64,000 nt of DNA from Oncorhynchus masou masou (GCF_036934945.1 NW_027013544.1:117501-181500), one strand, 5' to 3'; positions 35,211 to 46,817 are shown, counted from the stretch's first letter. A program made the numbers and translations. The notes: generated by a model not told the origin, from the letters alone.

Positions 35211-35717
35211 TGCAGCTTACTCGAAGGCCTTACGTTCTCCAATAACAGTATACCCTTTTATTGCAGCATTTTTGTTTTTCTTGACAGCACAAACAATCTC
35301 ACCAAACAAACTCCCACTAATGCATACAATGACATGTTAAAAGGGATATTTACCCAAATTACATACTGGTATCCTTACCCAGTAAAACATGCTAATATCA
35401 AGACAATTGACTTGCATTGGATTTGTGCCACAAAAGCTAAGAAGTTAGCATTTGTAAATAGTGGTCAGGTAAAAACAAAAGCAACGGATTGATTGCTGTC
35501 ATACCTTGTCCATAGACTGTTTACAGCAAGTGTCAAGCTCAATCCACGACTGTCTGTGGGTTTTCCCTTGTACTTGATTGATGAATTAAGGTCACTGATG
35601 AGTAAGGATCTCCCATCGCCTGGTTGTTTAGGTTTAAATTGAAAGGAAAAAACACCCCTGGTTTACAGGGTCAGGAAACCAATATGTCATTTTTTTATTT
35701 GGCTGAACTATCTCTTT
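35211..35717. other. No gene recognised
   Basis: Unique AT-rich sequence. No frame, repeat or motif of note. Confidence 0.35.
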
Positions 35718-36335
35718 TTTTCTTTTTATTTCACCTTTATTTAACCAGGTAGGCCAGTTGAGAACAAGTTCTCATTTACAACTGTGACCTGGCCAAGATA
35801 AAGCAAAGCAGTGTGACACAAACAACAACACAGAGTTACATATGGAATAAACAAACATACATTCAATAATACAATAGAGAAAAAAAGTCTGTATACAGCA
35901 TGTGCAAATGAGGTAAGATAAGGGAGGTAAGGCAATACATAGGCCCTAGTGGTGAAATAATTACAATTTAGCAATTTAACACTGGAGTGATAAATGTGCA
36001 GAAGATGAATGTGCAAGTAGAGATACCGGGTTGCAAAGGAGCAAATAAATAAAAAACAGTATGGGGATGAGGTAGTTGGATAGGCTATTTACAGATGGGC
36101 TATGTACAGGTGCAGTGATCTGTGAGCTGCTCTGACAGCTGGTGCCTAAATTTAGTGAGGGAGATATGGGTCTCCAGCTTCAGTGATTTTTGCAATTAGT
36201 TCCAGTCATTAGCAGCAGATAAATGGAAGAAAAGGCGGCCAAAGGAGGAATTGGCTTTGGGGATGACCAGTGAAATATACCTGCTGGAGTGCGTGCTACG
36301 GGTGGGTGCTGCTATGGTGACCAGTGAGCAGAGAT
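35718..36335 (-). mobile_element. LINE 3' fragment, antisense
   Basis: Starts with TTATTTCACCTTTATTTAACC and AGGTAGGCCAGTTGAGAAC, a widespread salmonid LINE 3' end. On the minus strand, near 36180-36260, it retains residues like RLFFHLSAANDWNEL, the C-terminal end of a LINE reverse-transcriptase protein. It is 5'-truncated, as is usual for LINE insertions, and not coding. Confidence 0.7.
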
Positions 36336-36761
36336 AAGACATTTAGTTCTGATTATTACATATGAACAGCACTTAAAAGTATGACTTCTAAATATTTAAG
36401 GTTATTGTTGATATTCTAATTGTAGATGTATGACCATGCTTCCATGTCCTTTAATTGCATTATAGTTACAATGCTGTCCTTTATAGGTAGACTCATCGAT
36501 ATGATGGTGATGCAGAAAGTAAACAGTTTATTGGGTACATTACCACAACAACTAACAGGGTGACGCATGAAGAGAACCCCTGGACATACTGCACATACTG
36601 ATACTGTGTTTGACTGTGTGAGAGCAAAGTCTACCTTTAAACATATGTAATAAAATATATTTTAAAAAGTGTTTCATCTAGTGGATTTATGACTTTATTG
36701 AGTCTGAACACTTATGCTTATCTCTGGTTTATAATCATTAATGGCAGTGATGTAAAGTACT
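36336..36761. other. No gene; flank of a transposon-interrupted repeat
   Basis: Unique until about 36740, where GGCAGTGATGTAAAGTACTT begins a dispersed fish repeat that resumes after the Tc1 insertion at 38274. Confidence 0.4.
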
Positions 36762-36763
36762 TA

Positions 36764-38271
36764 CAGTGCCTTCGGAAATTATTCAGACCTCTTGAATTTT
36801 TCCACATTTTGTCACTTTACATAAAATAGTTTCCCCCCTCATTTACACACATAAACACCCCATAATGACAAAGCAAAAACAGGTTTTTAGATTTGTTTTG
36901 TGCAAATTTTTTACAAATAAAAAAGAGAAATATCACATTTACATAAGTATTCAGAACCTTTACTCAGTACTTTCTGAAGCACCTTTGGCAGCAAATACAG
37001 CCTTGAGTCTTCTCAATTTGGGGAGTTTCTCCCATTCTTCTCTGCAGATTCTCTCAACCTCTGTCAGGTTGGATGGGGAGTGTCGCTGCACAGCTATTTT
37101 CAGGTCTCTACGGAGATGTTAGATCGGGTTCAAGCCCGGGCTCTGGCTGGGTCACGAAAGGACATTGTCCCGACACCACTCCTGCGTTGTCTGGGCTGTG
37201 TGCTTAGGGTCATTGTCCTGTTGGAAGGTGAACCTTGGCCCCAGTCTGAGGTCCTGAGCGCTCTGGAGCAGGTTTTCATCAAGGATCTCTCTGTACTTTA
37301 CTCCGTTCATCTTTCCGTCGATCCTGAATAGTCTCCCAGTCCCTGGTGCTGAAAAACATCCCCACAGCATGATGCTGCCATCACCATGCTTCACTGTAGG
37401 GATGGTGCCAGGTTTCCTCCAGACGTGACGCTTGGCATTTAGGCCAAAGAGGTCAATCTTTGTTTCATCAGACCAGAGAATTTTGTTTCTCATGGTCTGA
37501 GAGTCCTTTAGGTTCCTTTTGGCAAACTCCAAGTGGCCTATCATGTGCCTTTTACTGAGGAGTGGCTTCTGTCTGGCCACTACCATAAAAGCCTGATTGG
37601 TGGAGTGCTGCAGAGATGGTTGTAATTCTGGAAGGTTCTCCCGTCTCCACAAAGGAACTCTGGAGCTCTGTCAGTGACCATCAGGATCTTGGTCACCTCC
37701 CTGATCAAGGCCCTTCTCCCCCTATTGCTCAGTTTGGCCAGGCGTCCAGCTCTAGGAAGAGTCTTGGTGGTTCCAGACTTCTTCCATTTAAGAATGATGG
37801 AGGCCACTGTGTTCTTGGGTACCCTTTCCCATATCTGTGCCTCGACACAATCCTGTTTCAGAGCTCTACGAACAATTCCTTCAACCTCATGTCTTGGTTT
37901 TTGCTATGACATGCACTGTCAACTGTGGGACCTTATATAGACAGGTGTGTGCCTTTCCAAATCATGTCCAGTCAGTTGAATTTACTACAGGTGGACTCCA
38001 ATCAAGTTGTAGAAACATCTCAAGGATGATCAATGGAAACAGGATGCATCTGAGCTCAATTTCGAGTCTCATAACAAAGGGTCTTACTGTATGTAAATAA
38101 GGTATTTCAGTTTTTTTTTTTTTTCTAAAAACCTGTTTTTGCTTTGTTATTATAGGGTATTGTGTGTAGATTGATGAGAGAAAAAAACGATTTAATCAAT
38201 GTTAGAATAAGGCTGTAACGTAACAAAATGTGGAAAAAGTCAAGGGGTCTGAATACTTTCCGAATGCACTG
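36764..38271 (-). mobile_element. Tc1-like DNA transposon, near full length, TA flanked
   Basis: Begins TA-CAGTGCCTTCGGAAATTATT (TA at 36762-36763) and ends GAATACTTTCCGAATGCACTG-TA (TA at 38272-38273). The ends are inverted, the length is 1508 bp and the TA duplication is intact, all diagnostic of Tc1/mariner. It interrupts a dispersed repeat. The encoded transposase is on the minus strand and decayed. Confidence 0.95.
37152..37940 (-). pseudogene. Tc1-like transposase pseudogene
   Basis: The C-terminal 166 codons (37652-37152) are open and contain the DDE catalytic features: SDETKIDLFG, the GSIMLWGCFSAPGTG strand and QQDNDPKHTA. The N-terminal part (about 37940-37580) has ASIILKWKKSGTTKTLPRAGRLAKLS, the helix-turn-helix region, in another frame. 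A frameshift between the two near 37640 and loss of the start region make it non-functional. Confidence 0.92.
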
Positions 38272-38273
38272 TA

Positions 38274-39331
38274 AGTAAAAACTGTTTAAGGTAGTAATAG
38301 TTTAAGGTAGTAATAGTTTAAGGTACTACTCTGTACTTTACTACTTATATTTTTGACAACTTTTAATTTGACGTCTTTACATTACTAAAAAATATAATGC
38401 ATTTTTTTACTCCATACATTTTCCCTGACACCCAAAAGTACTTGTTACATTTTAATGCTTCATGAAAATGGTCCAATTCACCCACTTATCAAAAGAACAT
38501 CCCTGGTCATCCCTACTGCCTCTGATCTGGTGGACTCCTGACCCCTCCTGTCTCAGCCTCCAGTATTTATGCTGCAGTAGTTTATGTGTCGGGGGGCTGG
38601 GGTCAGTTTGTTATATCTGGAGTACTTCTCCTGTCCAATTCGGTGTCCTGTGTGAATCTAAGTGTGCGTTCTCTAATTCTCTCCTTCTCTCTCTCGGAGG
38701 ACCTGAGCCCTAGGACCATGCCCCAGGACTACCTGACATGATGACTCCTTGCTGTCCCCAGTCCACCTGGCCGTGCTGCTGCTCCAGTTTCAACTGTTCT
38801 GCCTTATTATTATTATTCGACCATGCTGGTCATTTATGAACATTTGAACATCTTGGCCATGTTCTGTTATAATCTCCACCCGGCACAGCCGGAAGAGGAC
38901 TGGCCACCCCACATATGCTCTCTCTAATTCTCTTTCTCTCTCTCGGAGGACCTGAGCCCTAGGACCATGCCCCAGGACTACCTGACATGATGACTCCTTG
39001 CTGTCCCCAGTCCACCTGGTCGTGCTGCTGCTCCAGTTTCAACTGTTCTGCCTTTTTATTATTCGACCATGCTGGTCATTTATGAACATTTGAACATCTT
39101 GGCCATGTTCTGTTATAATCTCTACCCGGCACAGCCAGAAGAGGACTGACCACCCCACATAGCCTGGTTCCTCTCTAGGTTTCTTCCTAGGTTTTGGCCT
39201 TTCTAGGGAGTTTTTCCTAACCACCGTGCTTCTACACCTGCATTGCTTGCTGTTTGGGGTTTTAGGCTGGGCTTCTGTACAGCACTTTGAGATATCAGCT
39301 GATGTACGAAGGGCTATATAAATAAATAAGT
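38274..39331. mobile_element. Dispersed teleost interspersed repeat, rearranged
   Basis: Continues the repeat interrupted by the Tc1 copy (CTTTACTACTTATATTTTTG, CATCCCTGGTCATCCCTACTG), then runs through GGACCTGAGCCCTAGGACC and CTCTCTAGGTTTCTTCC to GAAGGGCTATATAAATAAAT. This long repeat is widespread in salmonids and has relatives across teleosts (recall); class not settled. No coding. Confidence 0.7.
38691..39160. repeat. 249-bp tandem duplication inside the interspersed repeat
   Basis: CTCTCGGAGGACCTGAGCCC occurs at 38691 and again at 38940. The following sequence, through GACCATGCTGGTCATTTATG and CGGCACAGCC, is repeated with few differences. A local duplication after insertion is the simplest reading. 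Confidence 0.85.
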
Positions 39332-40140
39332 CCAGCAAGCGCCAGGACCGTCTCCTAAAGTTGATTCAGCTGCGGGATCGGGGCACCACCAGTACAGAGC
39401 TTGCTCAGGAATGGCAGCAGGCAGGTGTGAGTGCATCTGCACGCACAGTGAGGCAAAGACTTTTGGAAGATGGCCTGGTGTCAAGAAGGGCGACAAAGAA
39501 GACACTTCTCTCCAGGAAAAACATCAGAGACAGACTGATATTCTGCAAACGGTACAGGGATTGGACTGCTGAGGACTGGGGTAAAGTCATTTTCTCTGAT
39601 GAATCCCCTTTCTGATTGTTTGGGGCATCCGGAAAAAAGCTTGTCCGTAGCAGACAAGGTGAGTGCTACCATCAGTCCTGAGACCATTCATGTGTGGGGT
39701 TGCTTCTCAGCCAAGGGAGTGGACTCACTCATAATTTTGCCTAAGAACACAGCCATGAATAAAGAAAGGTACCAACACATCCTCCGAGAGCAACTTCTCC
39801 CAACCATCCAGGAACAGTTTGGTGATGAACAATGCCTTTTCCAGCATGATGGAGTTGCCATAATGCAAAAGTGATAACTAAGTGGCTCGGGGAACAAAAC
39901 ATCGATATTTTGGGTACATGGCCAGGAAACTCCTCAGACCTTAATCCCATTGAGAACTTGTGATAAATCCTCAAGAGGCGGGTGGACAAACAAAACCCCA
40001 CAAATTCTGACAAACTCCAAGCATTGATTATGCAAGAATGGGCTGCCATCAGTCGGGATGTGGCCCAGAAGTTAATTGACAGCATGCCAGGGTGGATTGC
40101 AGAGGTCTTGAAAAAGAAAGGTCAACACTGCAAATATTGA
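39332..40140 (+). pseudogene. Tc1-like transposase pseudogene
   Basis: Recognisable parts in order: helix-turn-helix QLRDRGTTSTELAQEW and SASARTVRQRL (39361-39460), KRYRDWTAEDWGKVIFSDES (catalytic Asp strand, to about 39605), HVWGCFSAKGVDSL (39690), HILREQLLPTIQEQFG (39775), LFQHDG (39835) and a decayed TLIPLRT for the usual NPIE region. A stop after ESPF (39613), another after MQK (39872) and later stops kill it. Confidence 0.92.
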
Positions 40141-40318
40141 CTCTTTGCATCAACTTCATGTAATTGTCAATAAAAGCCTTTGACACTTATGAAATGCTTG
40201 TAATTATACTTCAGTATTCCACAGTACAAAAAGTACAAAAAAATCTAAAGACACTGAAGCAGCAAACTTTGTGAAAATTAATATTTGTGTCATTCTCAAA
40301 ACTTTTGGCCACGACTGA
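39332..40318 (+). mobile_element. Tc1-like element, 5'-truncated
   Basis: Begins abruptly in transposase coding (GTCCAGCAAGCGCCAGG), directly after a TATAAATAAATAA repeat, and ends with TTCTCAAAACTTTTGGCC then ACGACTGA, the characteristic terminus of a salmonid Tc1-like family distinct from the 36764 copy. The left terminus is missing. The segmental duplication that follows begins inside this terminus (40310). Confidence 0.85.
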
Positions 40319-40335
40319 ATTTCCAAACAAAACTT

Positions 40336-41150
40336 ACTGTCCCACTTTATTTGGAAAGTCCAGATTTTCCATCTGTAGATGCTCGACAGATGGTCATACT
40401 ATCAACAAACTCTGTTGATTATCAATTGCTTGCTAAGGTTACGGTTACGGTTAGAATAAGCGCTAGGGTAAGGGTTAAGTTTAGGGTTAGGATAAGGGTT
40501 AAGTTTAGGTTTAGGATAAGGGTTAAGTTTAGGGTTAGGATAAGGGTTAAGTTTAGGGTTAGGGTAAGGGTTAAGGTTAGGATAAGGGTTAAGTTTAGGG
40601 TTAGGGTAAGGGTTAAGTTTATGTTTAGGATAAGGGTTAAGTTTAGGGTTAGGATAAGGGTTAAGTTTAGGGTTAGGATAAGGGTTAAGCTTAGGGTTAA
40701 GATAAGGGTTAAGTTTAGGGTTAGGATAAGGGTTAAGTTTAGGGTTAGGATAAGGGTTAAGTTTAGGGTTAGGATAAGGGTTAAGTTTAGGGTTAGGATA
40801 AGGGTTAAGTTTAGGGTTAGGATAAGGGTTAAGCTTAGGGTTAAGGTTAGGGTTAAGTTTAGGGTTAGGATAAGGGTTAAGTTTAGGGTTAGGATAAGGG
40901 TTAAGTTTAGGGTTAGGATAAGGGTTAAGTTTAGGGTTAGGATAAGGGTTAAGTTTAGGGTTAGGATAAGGGTTAAGTTTAGGGTTAGGGTAAGGGTTAA
41001 GTTTAGGGTTAGGATAAGGGTTCAGGTAAGGGTTAGGATAAGGGTTCAGGTAAGGGTTAGAGCTAGGGTTATGGTTGTAGATAGATGAAATATTACTGAT
41101 AGTCTACAGAGCATCTACAGATGGAGTATCCAACTAAAGTGGAACCACAT
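40336..41150. mobile_element. MITE with internal telomere-like minisatellite (copy 1)
   Basis: Terminal inverted repeats: ACTGTCCCACTTTATTTGG then CATCTGTAGATGCTC at the left, and GAGCATCTACAGATGG then CTAAAGTGGAACCAC at the right. The centre is a tandem array of TTAGGG-like units. The array lies inside a transposon, so it is not a chromosome-fusion relic. Confidence 0.75.
40455..41070. repeat. Telomere-like minisatellite, about 24-bp unit (copy 1)
   Basis: Units combine AGGGTTAGGATA with AGGGTTAAGTTT; TTAGGG and TAAGGG hexamers alternate. The 24-bp period is 8 codons, creating a 267-codon plus-strand frame of Arg-Val-Lys-Phe repeats that is an artefact. Confidence 0.92.
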
Positions 41151-42130
41151 TTATTTGCTCAATTTGGGTCCCACTATCAAAAGTACTGATTCAGAAATGT
41201 TTACTTAAATTGAAACATTAGACTTTTGTTGTATAATAAGCGAGTATAAAGAAAATATGAATGTTTAATTGAACTAGTGTATGAATAATGTTTCTGGTAT
41301 GTTTAGATGAACCTGTAACAAACGCTCCACTGACACATTGGATGTGAGGGTGAAAGACAAGAGGATATTCTGTTTACTCAAACACAGCTGTGCCTGCCAC
41401 ACACACAGCATTGCAAAAAATGTGTCCACATAAAAGCTCTCCACAATAAGCCCAGAAAGAAACCAAAAATCACTTGGATACAACACTGCCTATATAAAAA
41501 AAAGTCAAACCTTATCTAATTTCTGTTACTTAATGATAAGACACTTACTTCAGTTGTAGGTGTGTGTTTGAGACGTGAGGTTGTTGTCACTGAAACACAA
41601 CACAGACAAACAGGTAAATCCGGGCTGCTAAGAGTTGTTACGGTCAGTCTCTCACTTATAACCTGTTTACAGGTGAGTGTGACCCTCTGAGGGCAGGACT
41701 GGCCCAGAGGCAAAGTCCCATGTCATTGAGTCTGATGATATGGGGCCAATCACACCACCCCTGAGAAAAACCCTATTGTGTCGATCCATAAGAATTTATG
41801 ACCGGTGTAATATATTTACAGACAAATTAAAGTTTCCTTGCCAGATGTCAATGCTATTTCGATTTTCAATATGGAAGAAGGCTTTGTTGAAACACGTTTT
41901 ATTGCAGTTGGCATAGGGCCAGGAGGTTTTCATCACCATAAGTGACCTGAGCAGGAAAAGGTCAATTTGGTCAAGGAAAACTCCTGCGTGGGGACATCCC
42001 ATGCTCCTGTTTTTACTTCTTGTGATGTTTTAGAGAATTTATCCTGTTAGTTTAGTGTAAGCACACCATTAGGCAACACACTACCAGGATACACTTCCAC
42101 ACCCCATCCTCATGGCAGCACCAACCTGGT

Positions 42131-43467
42131 CACGACTGAATTTCCAAACAAAACTTACTGTCCCACTTTATTTGGAAAGTCCAGATTTTCCATCTGTAGA
42201 TGCTCGACAGATGGTCATACTATCAACAAACTCTGTTGATTATCAATTGTTTGCTAAGGTTACGGTTACGGTTAGAATAAGCGTTAGGGTAAGGGTTAAG
42301 TTTAGGGTTAGGATAAGGATTAAGTTTAGGGTTAGGGTAAGGGTTAAGTTTAGGGTTAGGATAAGGGTTAAGTTTAGGTTTAGGATAAGGGTTAAGTTTA
42401 GGGTTAGGATAAGGGTTAAGTTTAGGGTTAGGATAAGGGTTAAGTTTAGGTTTAGGGTAAGGGTTAAGTTTAGGGTTAGGATAAGGGTTCAGGTAAGGGT
42501 TAGGATAAGGGTTCAGGTAAGGGTTAGAGCTAGGGTTATGGTTGTAGATAGATGAAATATTACTGATAGTCTACAGAGCATCTACAGATGGAGTATCCAA
42601 CTAAAGTGGAACCACATTTATTTGCTCAATTTGGGTCCCACTATCAAAAGTACTGATTCAGAAATGTTTACTTAAATTGAAACATTAGACTTTTGTTGTA
42701 TAATAAGCCGAGTATAAAGAAAATATGAATGTTTAATTGAACTAGTGTATGAATAATGTTTCTGGTATGTTTAGATGAACCTGTAACAAACGCTCCACTG
42801 ACACATTGGATGTGAGGGTGAAAGACAAGAGGATATTCTGTTTACTCAAACACAGCTGTGCCTGCCACACACACAGCATTGCAAAATGTGTCCACATAAA
42901 AGCTCTCCACAATAAGCCCAGAAAGAAACCAAAAATCACTTGGATACAACACTGCCTATATAAAAAAAAGTCAAACCTTATCTAATTTCTGTTACTTAAT
43001 GATAAGACACTTACTTCAGTTGTAGGTGTGTGTTTGAGACGTGAGGTTGTTGTCACTGAAACACAACACAGACAAACAGGTAAATCCGGGCTGCTAAGAG
43101 TTGTTACGGTCAGTCTCTCACTTATAACCTGTTTACAGGTGAGTGTGACCCTCTGAGGGCAGGACTGGCCCAGAGGCAAAGTCCCATGTCATTGAGTCTG
43201 ATGATATGGGGCCAATCACACCACCCCTGAGAAAAACCCTATTGTGTCGATCCATAAGAATTTATGACCGGTGTAATATATTTACAGACAAATTAAAGTT
43301 TCCTTGCCAGATGTCAATGCTATTTCGATTTTCAATATGGAAGAAGGCTTTGTTGAAACACGTTTTATTGCAGTTGGCATAGGGCCAGGAGGTTTTCATC
43401 ACCATAAGTGACCTGAGCAGGAAAAGGTCAATTTGGTCAAGGAAAACTCCTGCGTGGGGACATCCCA
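42131..43467. repeat. Segmental duplication, copy 2 (1337 bp)
   Basis: Second copy of 40310-42001 in direct orientation, separated by 129 bp of unrelated sequence (42002-42130). The short minus-strand frames duplicated between copies (for example at 41516-41713 and 42982-43179) are identical but have no domain. Confidence 0.95.
42157..42616. mobile_element. MITE with internal telomere-like minisatellite (copy 2)
   Basis: Same terminal inverted repeats as copy 1, with a shorter internal array (about 42275-42535). Present because the whole segment was duplicated, not by an independent insertion. Confidence 0.75.
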
Positions 43468-43784
43468 AGCAGGGGTCACACAGAGGTCACACAGAGGTGA
43501 GGTGTGGCAAGTTATAGAACGGCAGGCAGGCTCAGGGTCAGGGTCAGGGTCAGGGCAGAACGGTCAAAACCGGGAAGGACTAGAAAACAGGAGCAAGAAT
43601 AGACAGAAGCAGGGGAACAAACGCTGGTAGGTTTCACGAAACAAAACGAACTGGCAACAAACAAACAGAGAACACAGGGATAGGGAATAATGGGGAAGAT
43701 GGGTGACACCTGGAGGGGGGTGGAGACAAGCACACAGACAGGTGAAACCACAGATCAGGGTGTGACACACGTTTACGCAAGCAT
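43468..43784. mobile_element. Dispersed repeat fragment, unclassified
   Basis: Contains GGTCAGGGTCAGGGTCAGGG, ACAAAACGAACTGGCAACA and TGGGTGACACCTGGAGG and ends in ATCAGGGTGTGACA. I associate this with a common salmonid dispersed repeat, possibly LTR-related, but no coding or paired ends are visible. Confidence 0.4.
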
Positions 43785-45115
43785 CCAATCACGTTATAGA
43801 CCATGTAGCTAGGCCTAAGACCCCTAGACATAATGTGTCAGGTTAGTCAGAATGTGTCAGGCAAGTCAGTTAAGAACAATTCTTATTTTCAATGACGGCC
43901 TAGGAACAGTGGGTTAACTGCCTGTTCAGGGGCAGAACGACAGATTTGTACCTTGTCAGCTTGCGGATTCGAACTTGCAACCTTTCGGTTACGAGTCCAA
44001 CGCTCTAACCACTAGGCTACCCTGCCACCCCACATAATGAGTCAGGTTACAGACCATGTAGCTAGGACCCCTAGACATAATGAGTCAGGTTACAGACCAT
44101 GTAGCTAGGACCCCCAGACATAATGACTCAGGTTACAGACCATGTAGCTAGGACCCCTAGACATAATGAGTCAGGTTACAGACCATGTAGCTAGGACCCC
44201 TAGACATAATGAGTCAGGTTACAGACCATGTAGCTAGGACCCTAGACATAATGAGTCAGGTTACAGACCATGTAGCTAGGACCCCTAGACATAATGAGTC
44301 AGGTTACAGACCATGTAGCTAGGGCCCCTAGACATAATGAGTCAGTTTACAGACCATGTAGCTAGGACCCCTAGACATAATGAGTCAGGTTACAGACCAT
44401 GTAGCTAGGACCCCTAGACATAATGAGTCAGCTTACAGACCATGTAGCTAGGACCCCTAGACATAATGAGTCAGTTTACAGACCATGTAGCTAGGACCCC
44501 TAGACATAATGAGTCAGGTTACAGACCATGTAGCTAGGACCCCTAGACATAATGAGTCAGGTTACAGACCATGTAGCTAGGACCCCTAGACATAATGAGT
44601 CAGTTTACAGACCATGTAGCTAGGACCCCTAGACATAATGAGTCATGTTACAGACCATGTAGCTAGGACCCCTAGACATAATGAGTCATGTTACAGACCA
44701 TGTAGCTAGGACCCCTAGACATAATGAGTCAGCTTACAGACCATGTAGCTAGGACCCCTAGACATAATGAGTCAGCTTACAGACCATGTAGCTAGGACCC
44801 CTAGACATAATGAGTCAGGTTACAGACCATGTAGCTAGGACCCCTAGACATAATGAGTCAGGTTACAGACCATGTAGCTAGGACCCCTAGACATAATGAG
44901 TCAGGTTACAGACCATGTAGCTAGGACCCCTAGATATATTGAGTCAGGTTACAGACCATGTAGCTAGGACCCCTAGACATAATGAGTCAGGTTACAGACC
45001 ATGTAGCTAGGACCCCTAGACACAATGAGTCAGGTTACAGACCATGTAGCTAGGACCCCTAGACACAATGAGTCAGGTTACAGACCATGTAGCTAGGACC
45101 CACAGACATAATGAG
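43785..45115 (+). repeat. Satellite array A, 43-bp unit, left block (about 27 copies)
   Basis: Units read ATAATGAGTCAGGTTACAG, then ACCATGTAGCTAGGACCC, then CTAGAC. The first unit or two (43785-43858) are diverged and separated from the rest by a SINE. Variation clusters just after GAGTCA (GGTT, GTTT, GCTT, TGTT). Same satellite as 51404-64000 but in the opposite orientation. Confidence 0.95.
43859..44030 (-). mobile_element. tRNA-derived SINE (HpaI-type), antisense
   Basis: Read on the minus strand it begins GGGTGGCAGGGTAGCC. It has a pol III A box TAGCCTAGTGG (44019-44009) and a B box AGTTCGAATCC (43975-43965), then the salmonid SINE body GACAAGGTACAAATCTGTCG and CCCACTGTTCCTAGG. The sequence matches what I recall of the salmonid HpaI family. 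The 3' tail stops at ACTGACTTGCC. It is inserted inside array A. Not a functional tRNA: there is no cloverleaf. Confidence 0.85.
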
Positions 45116-45609
45116 TACAGCAAACCCAGTAGGCTAGTTATTGGTTTCGTAATACCTGCGCTTTATATTCTCATTATTCATTAGTCAGCGAGTTAACCTT
45201 TGCCCTATGCAACTGAGAGACTGTGCTCTTGGTCATTACTTTAAAGTTTTATTAGTTTTACGTAGACATGGTATTCACCACCCAACAAAATACTTACTTG
45301 CAGATTCCTTCTCAACAATGCATCAATAAGAAATAAAAGATAAGTACATTTTTGCTTAAGTATAATACAGGAAGGCATAATGTATATTACAATATTTACA
45401 GATGTTTTGGGGAAGGGGGAATGGGGGCAAGTGTTTAAATGATTCAGTACTTAGTAATAATTATAAGAGTCTGATAGCAGCAGTTGTGATGTGTGTGTGT
45501 GAGTGAGTGCATATGTGCTAAGGTGTGGACAGTCAGTGCAGGTGCTCCGTGTTCAGCAGTCTGATGGCTTATAGAAAGAAACTCGTGGCTGGGGTCCTTG
45601 ATGATACTG
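45116..45609 (-). mobile_element. LINE-like 3' segment, left arm (antisense)
   Basis: On the minus strand it follows the last 48-bp unit with codons for ARSIIKDPSHEFLSIS and then a presumptive 3' UTR (TGCATTGTTGAAGG region, ending near ACTAATAAAACTTTAAAG). The protein phrase resembles the C-terminal end of fish LINE proteins (usually ...DPSHP... then a Leu-Asn near the stop). The same segment recurs in inverse orientation at 50918-51403. The LINE assignment is by recall. Confidence 0.55.
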
Positions 45610-46784
45610 CGGGCCTTCCACAGACACCGTGTGGAGTAGATGTCCTGGATGGTGCTACGGGCCTTCCACAGACACCGTGTGGAGTAGATGTCCTGGATGG
45701 TGCTACGGGCCTTCCACAGACACTGTGTGGAGTAGATGTCCTGGATGGTGCTGCAGGCCTTCCACAGACACAGTGTGGAGTAGATGTCCTGGATGGTGCT
45801 ACGGGCCTTCCACAGACACTGTGTGGAGTAGATGTCCTGGATGGTGCTGCAGGCCTTCCACAGACACCGTGTGGAGTAGATGTCCTGGATGGTGCTACGG
45901 GCCTTCCACAGACACTGTGTGGAGTAGATGTCCTGGATGGTGCTGCAGGCCTTCCACAGACACCGTGTGGAGTAGATGTCCTGGATGGTGCTACGGGCCT
46001 TCCACAGACACCGTGTGGAGTAGATGTCCTGGATGGTGCTACGGGCCTTCCACAGACACCGTGTGGAGTAGATGTCCTGGATGGTGCTACGGGCCTTCCA
46101 CAGACACCGTGTGGAGTAGATGTCCTGGATGGTGCTGCGGGCCTTCCACAGACACTGTGTGGAGTAGATGTCCTGGATGGTGCTGCCTTCCACAGACACC
46201 GTATGGAGTAGATGTCCTGGATGGTGCTACGGGCCTTCCACAGACACCGTGTGGAGTAGATGTCCTGGATGGTGCTACGGGCCTTCCACAGACACCGTGT
46301 GGAGTAGATGTCCTGGATGGTGCTGCGGGCCTTCCACAGACACCGTGTGGAGTAGATGTCCTGGATGGTGCTGCCTTCCACAGACACCGTGTAGAGTAGA
46401 TGTCCTGGATGGTGCTGCGGGCCTTCCACAGACACCGTGTGGAGTAGATGTCCTGGATGGTGCTGCCTTCCACAGACACCGTGTGGAGTAGATGTCCTGG
46501 ATGGTGCTGCCTTCCACAGACACCGTGTGGAGTAGATGTCCTGGATGGTGCTGCGGGCCTTCCACAGACACCGTGTGGAGTAGATGTCCTGGATGGTGCT
46601 GCCTTCCACAGACACCGTGTGGAGTAGATGTCCTGGATGGTGCTGCGGGCCTTCCACAGACACCGTGTGGAGTAGATGTCCTGGATGGTGCTGCGGGCCT
46701 TCCACAGACACCGTGTGGAGTAGATGTCCTGGATGGTGCTGCCTTCCACAGACACCGTGTGGAGTAGATGTCCTGGATGGTGCT

Positions 46785-46817
46785 CTCTGCCAAATGACTT
46801 AAATGTAAATGTAAATG
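46785..46817 (+). mobile_element. Minimal L2-type LINE tail inside array B
   Basis: CTGCCAAATGACTTAAATG followed by TAAATGTAAAT matches the terminal bases of the LINE at 51849-56228 (CTGCTAAATGACTTAAATG then TAAAATGTA). Only about 33 bp is present and it replaces about 20 bp of a unit. Either an extremely 5'-truncated insertion or a repair patch. Confidence 0.7.

Larger units (their letters stand above)
40310..42001. repeat. Segmental duplication, copy 1 (1692 bp)
   Basis: From CACGACTGAATTTCC to GGGGACATCCCA. The same sequence recurs at 42131-43467 with near identity. The two copies differ mainly by about 354 bp in the length of the telomere-like array, plus a few one- or two-base indels (for example ATAAGCGAG/ATAAGCCGAG near 41240/42707). 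Confidence 0.95.

Noticed and set aside
40455..41070. Relic of a chromosome end fusion
   Set aside because: The telomere-like units are enclosed by MITE inverted repeats and occur in a duplicated copy.
40285..41088. 267-codon plus-strand frame of Arg-Val-Lys-Phe repeats
   Set aside because: Product of a 24-bp telomere-like repeat inside a MITE.
43950..44030. tRNA gene
   Set aside because: A and B boxes are present, but the cloverleaf is missing and the rest of the sequence is a SINE body.
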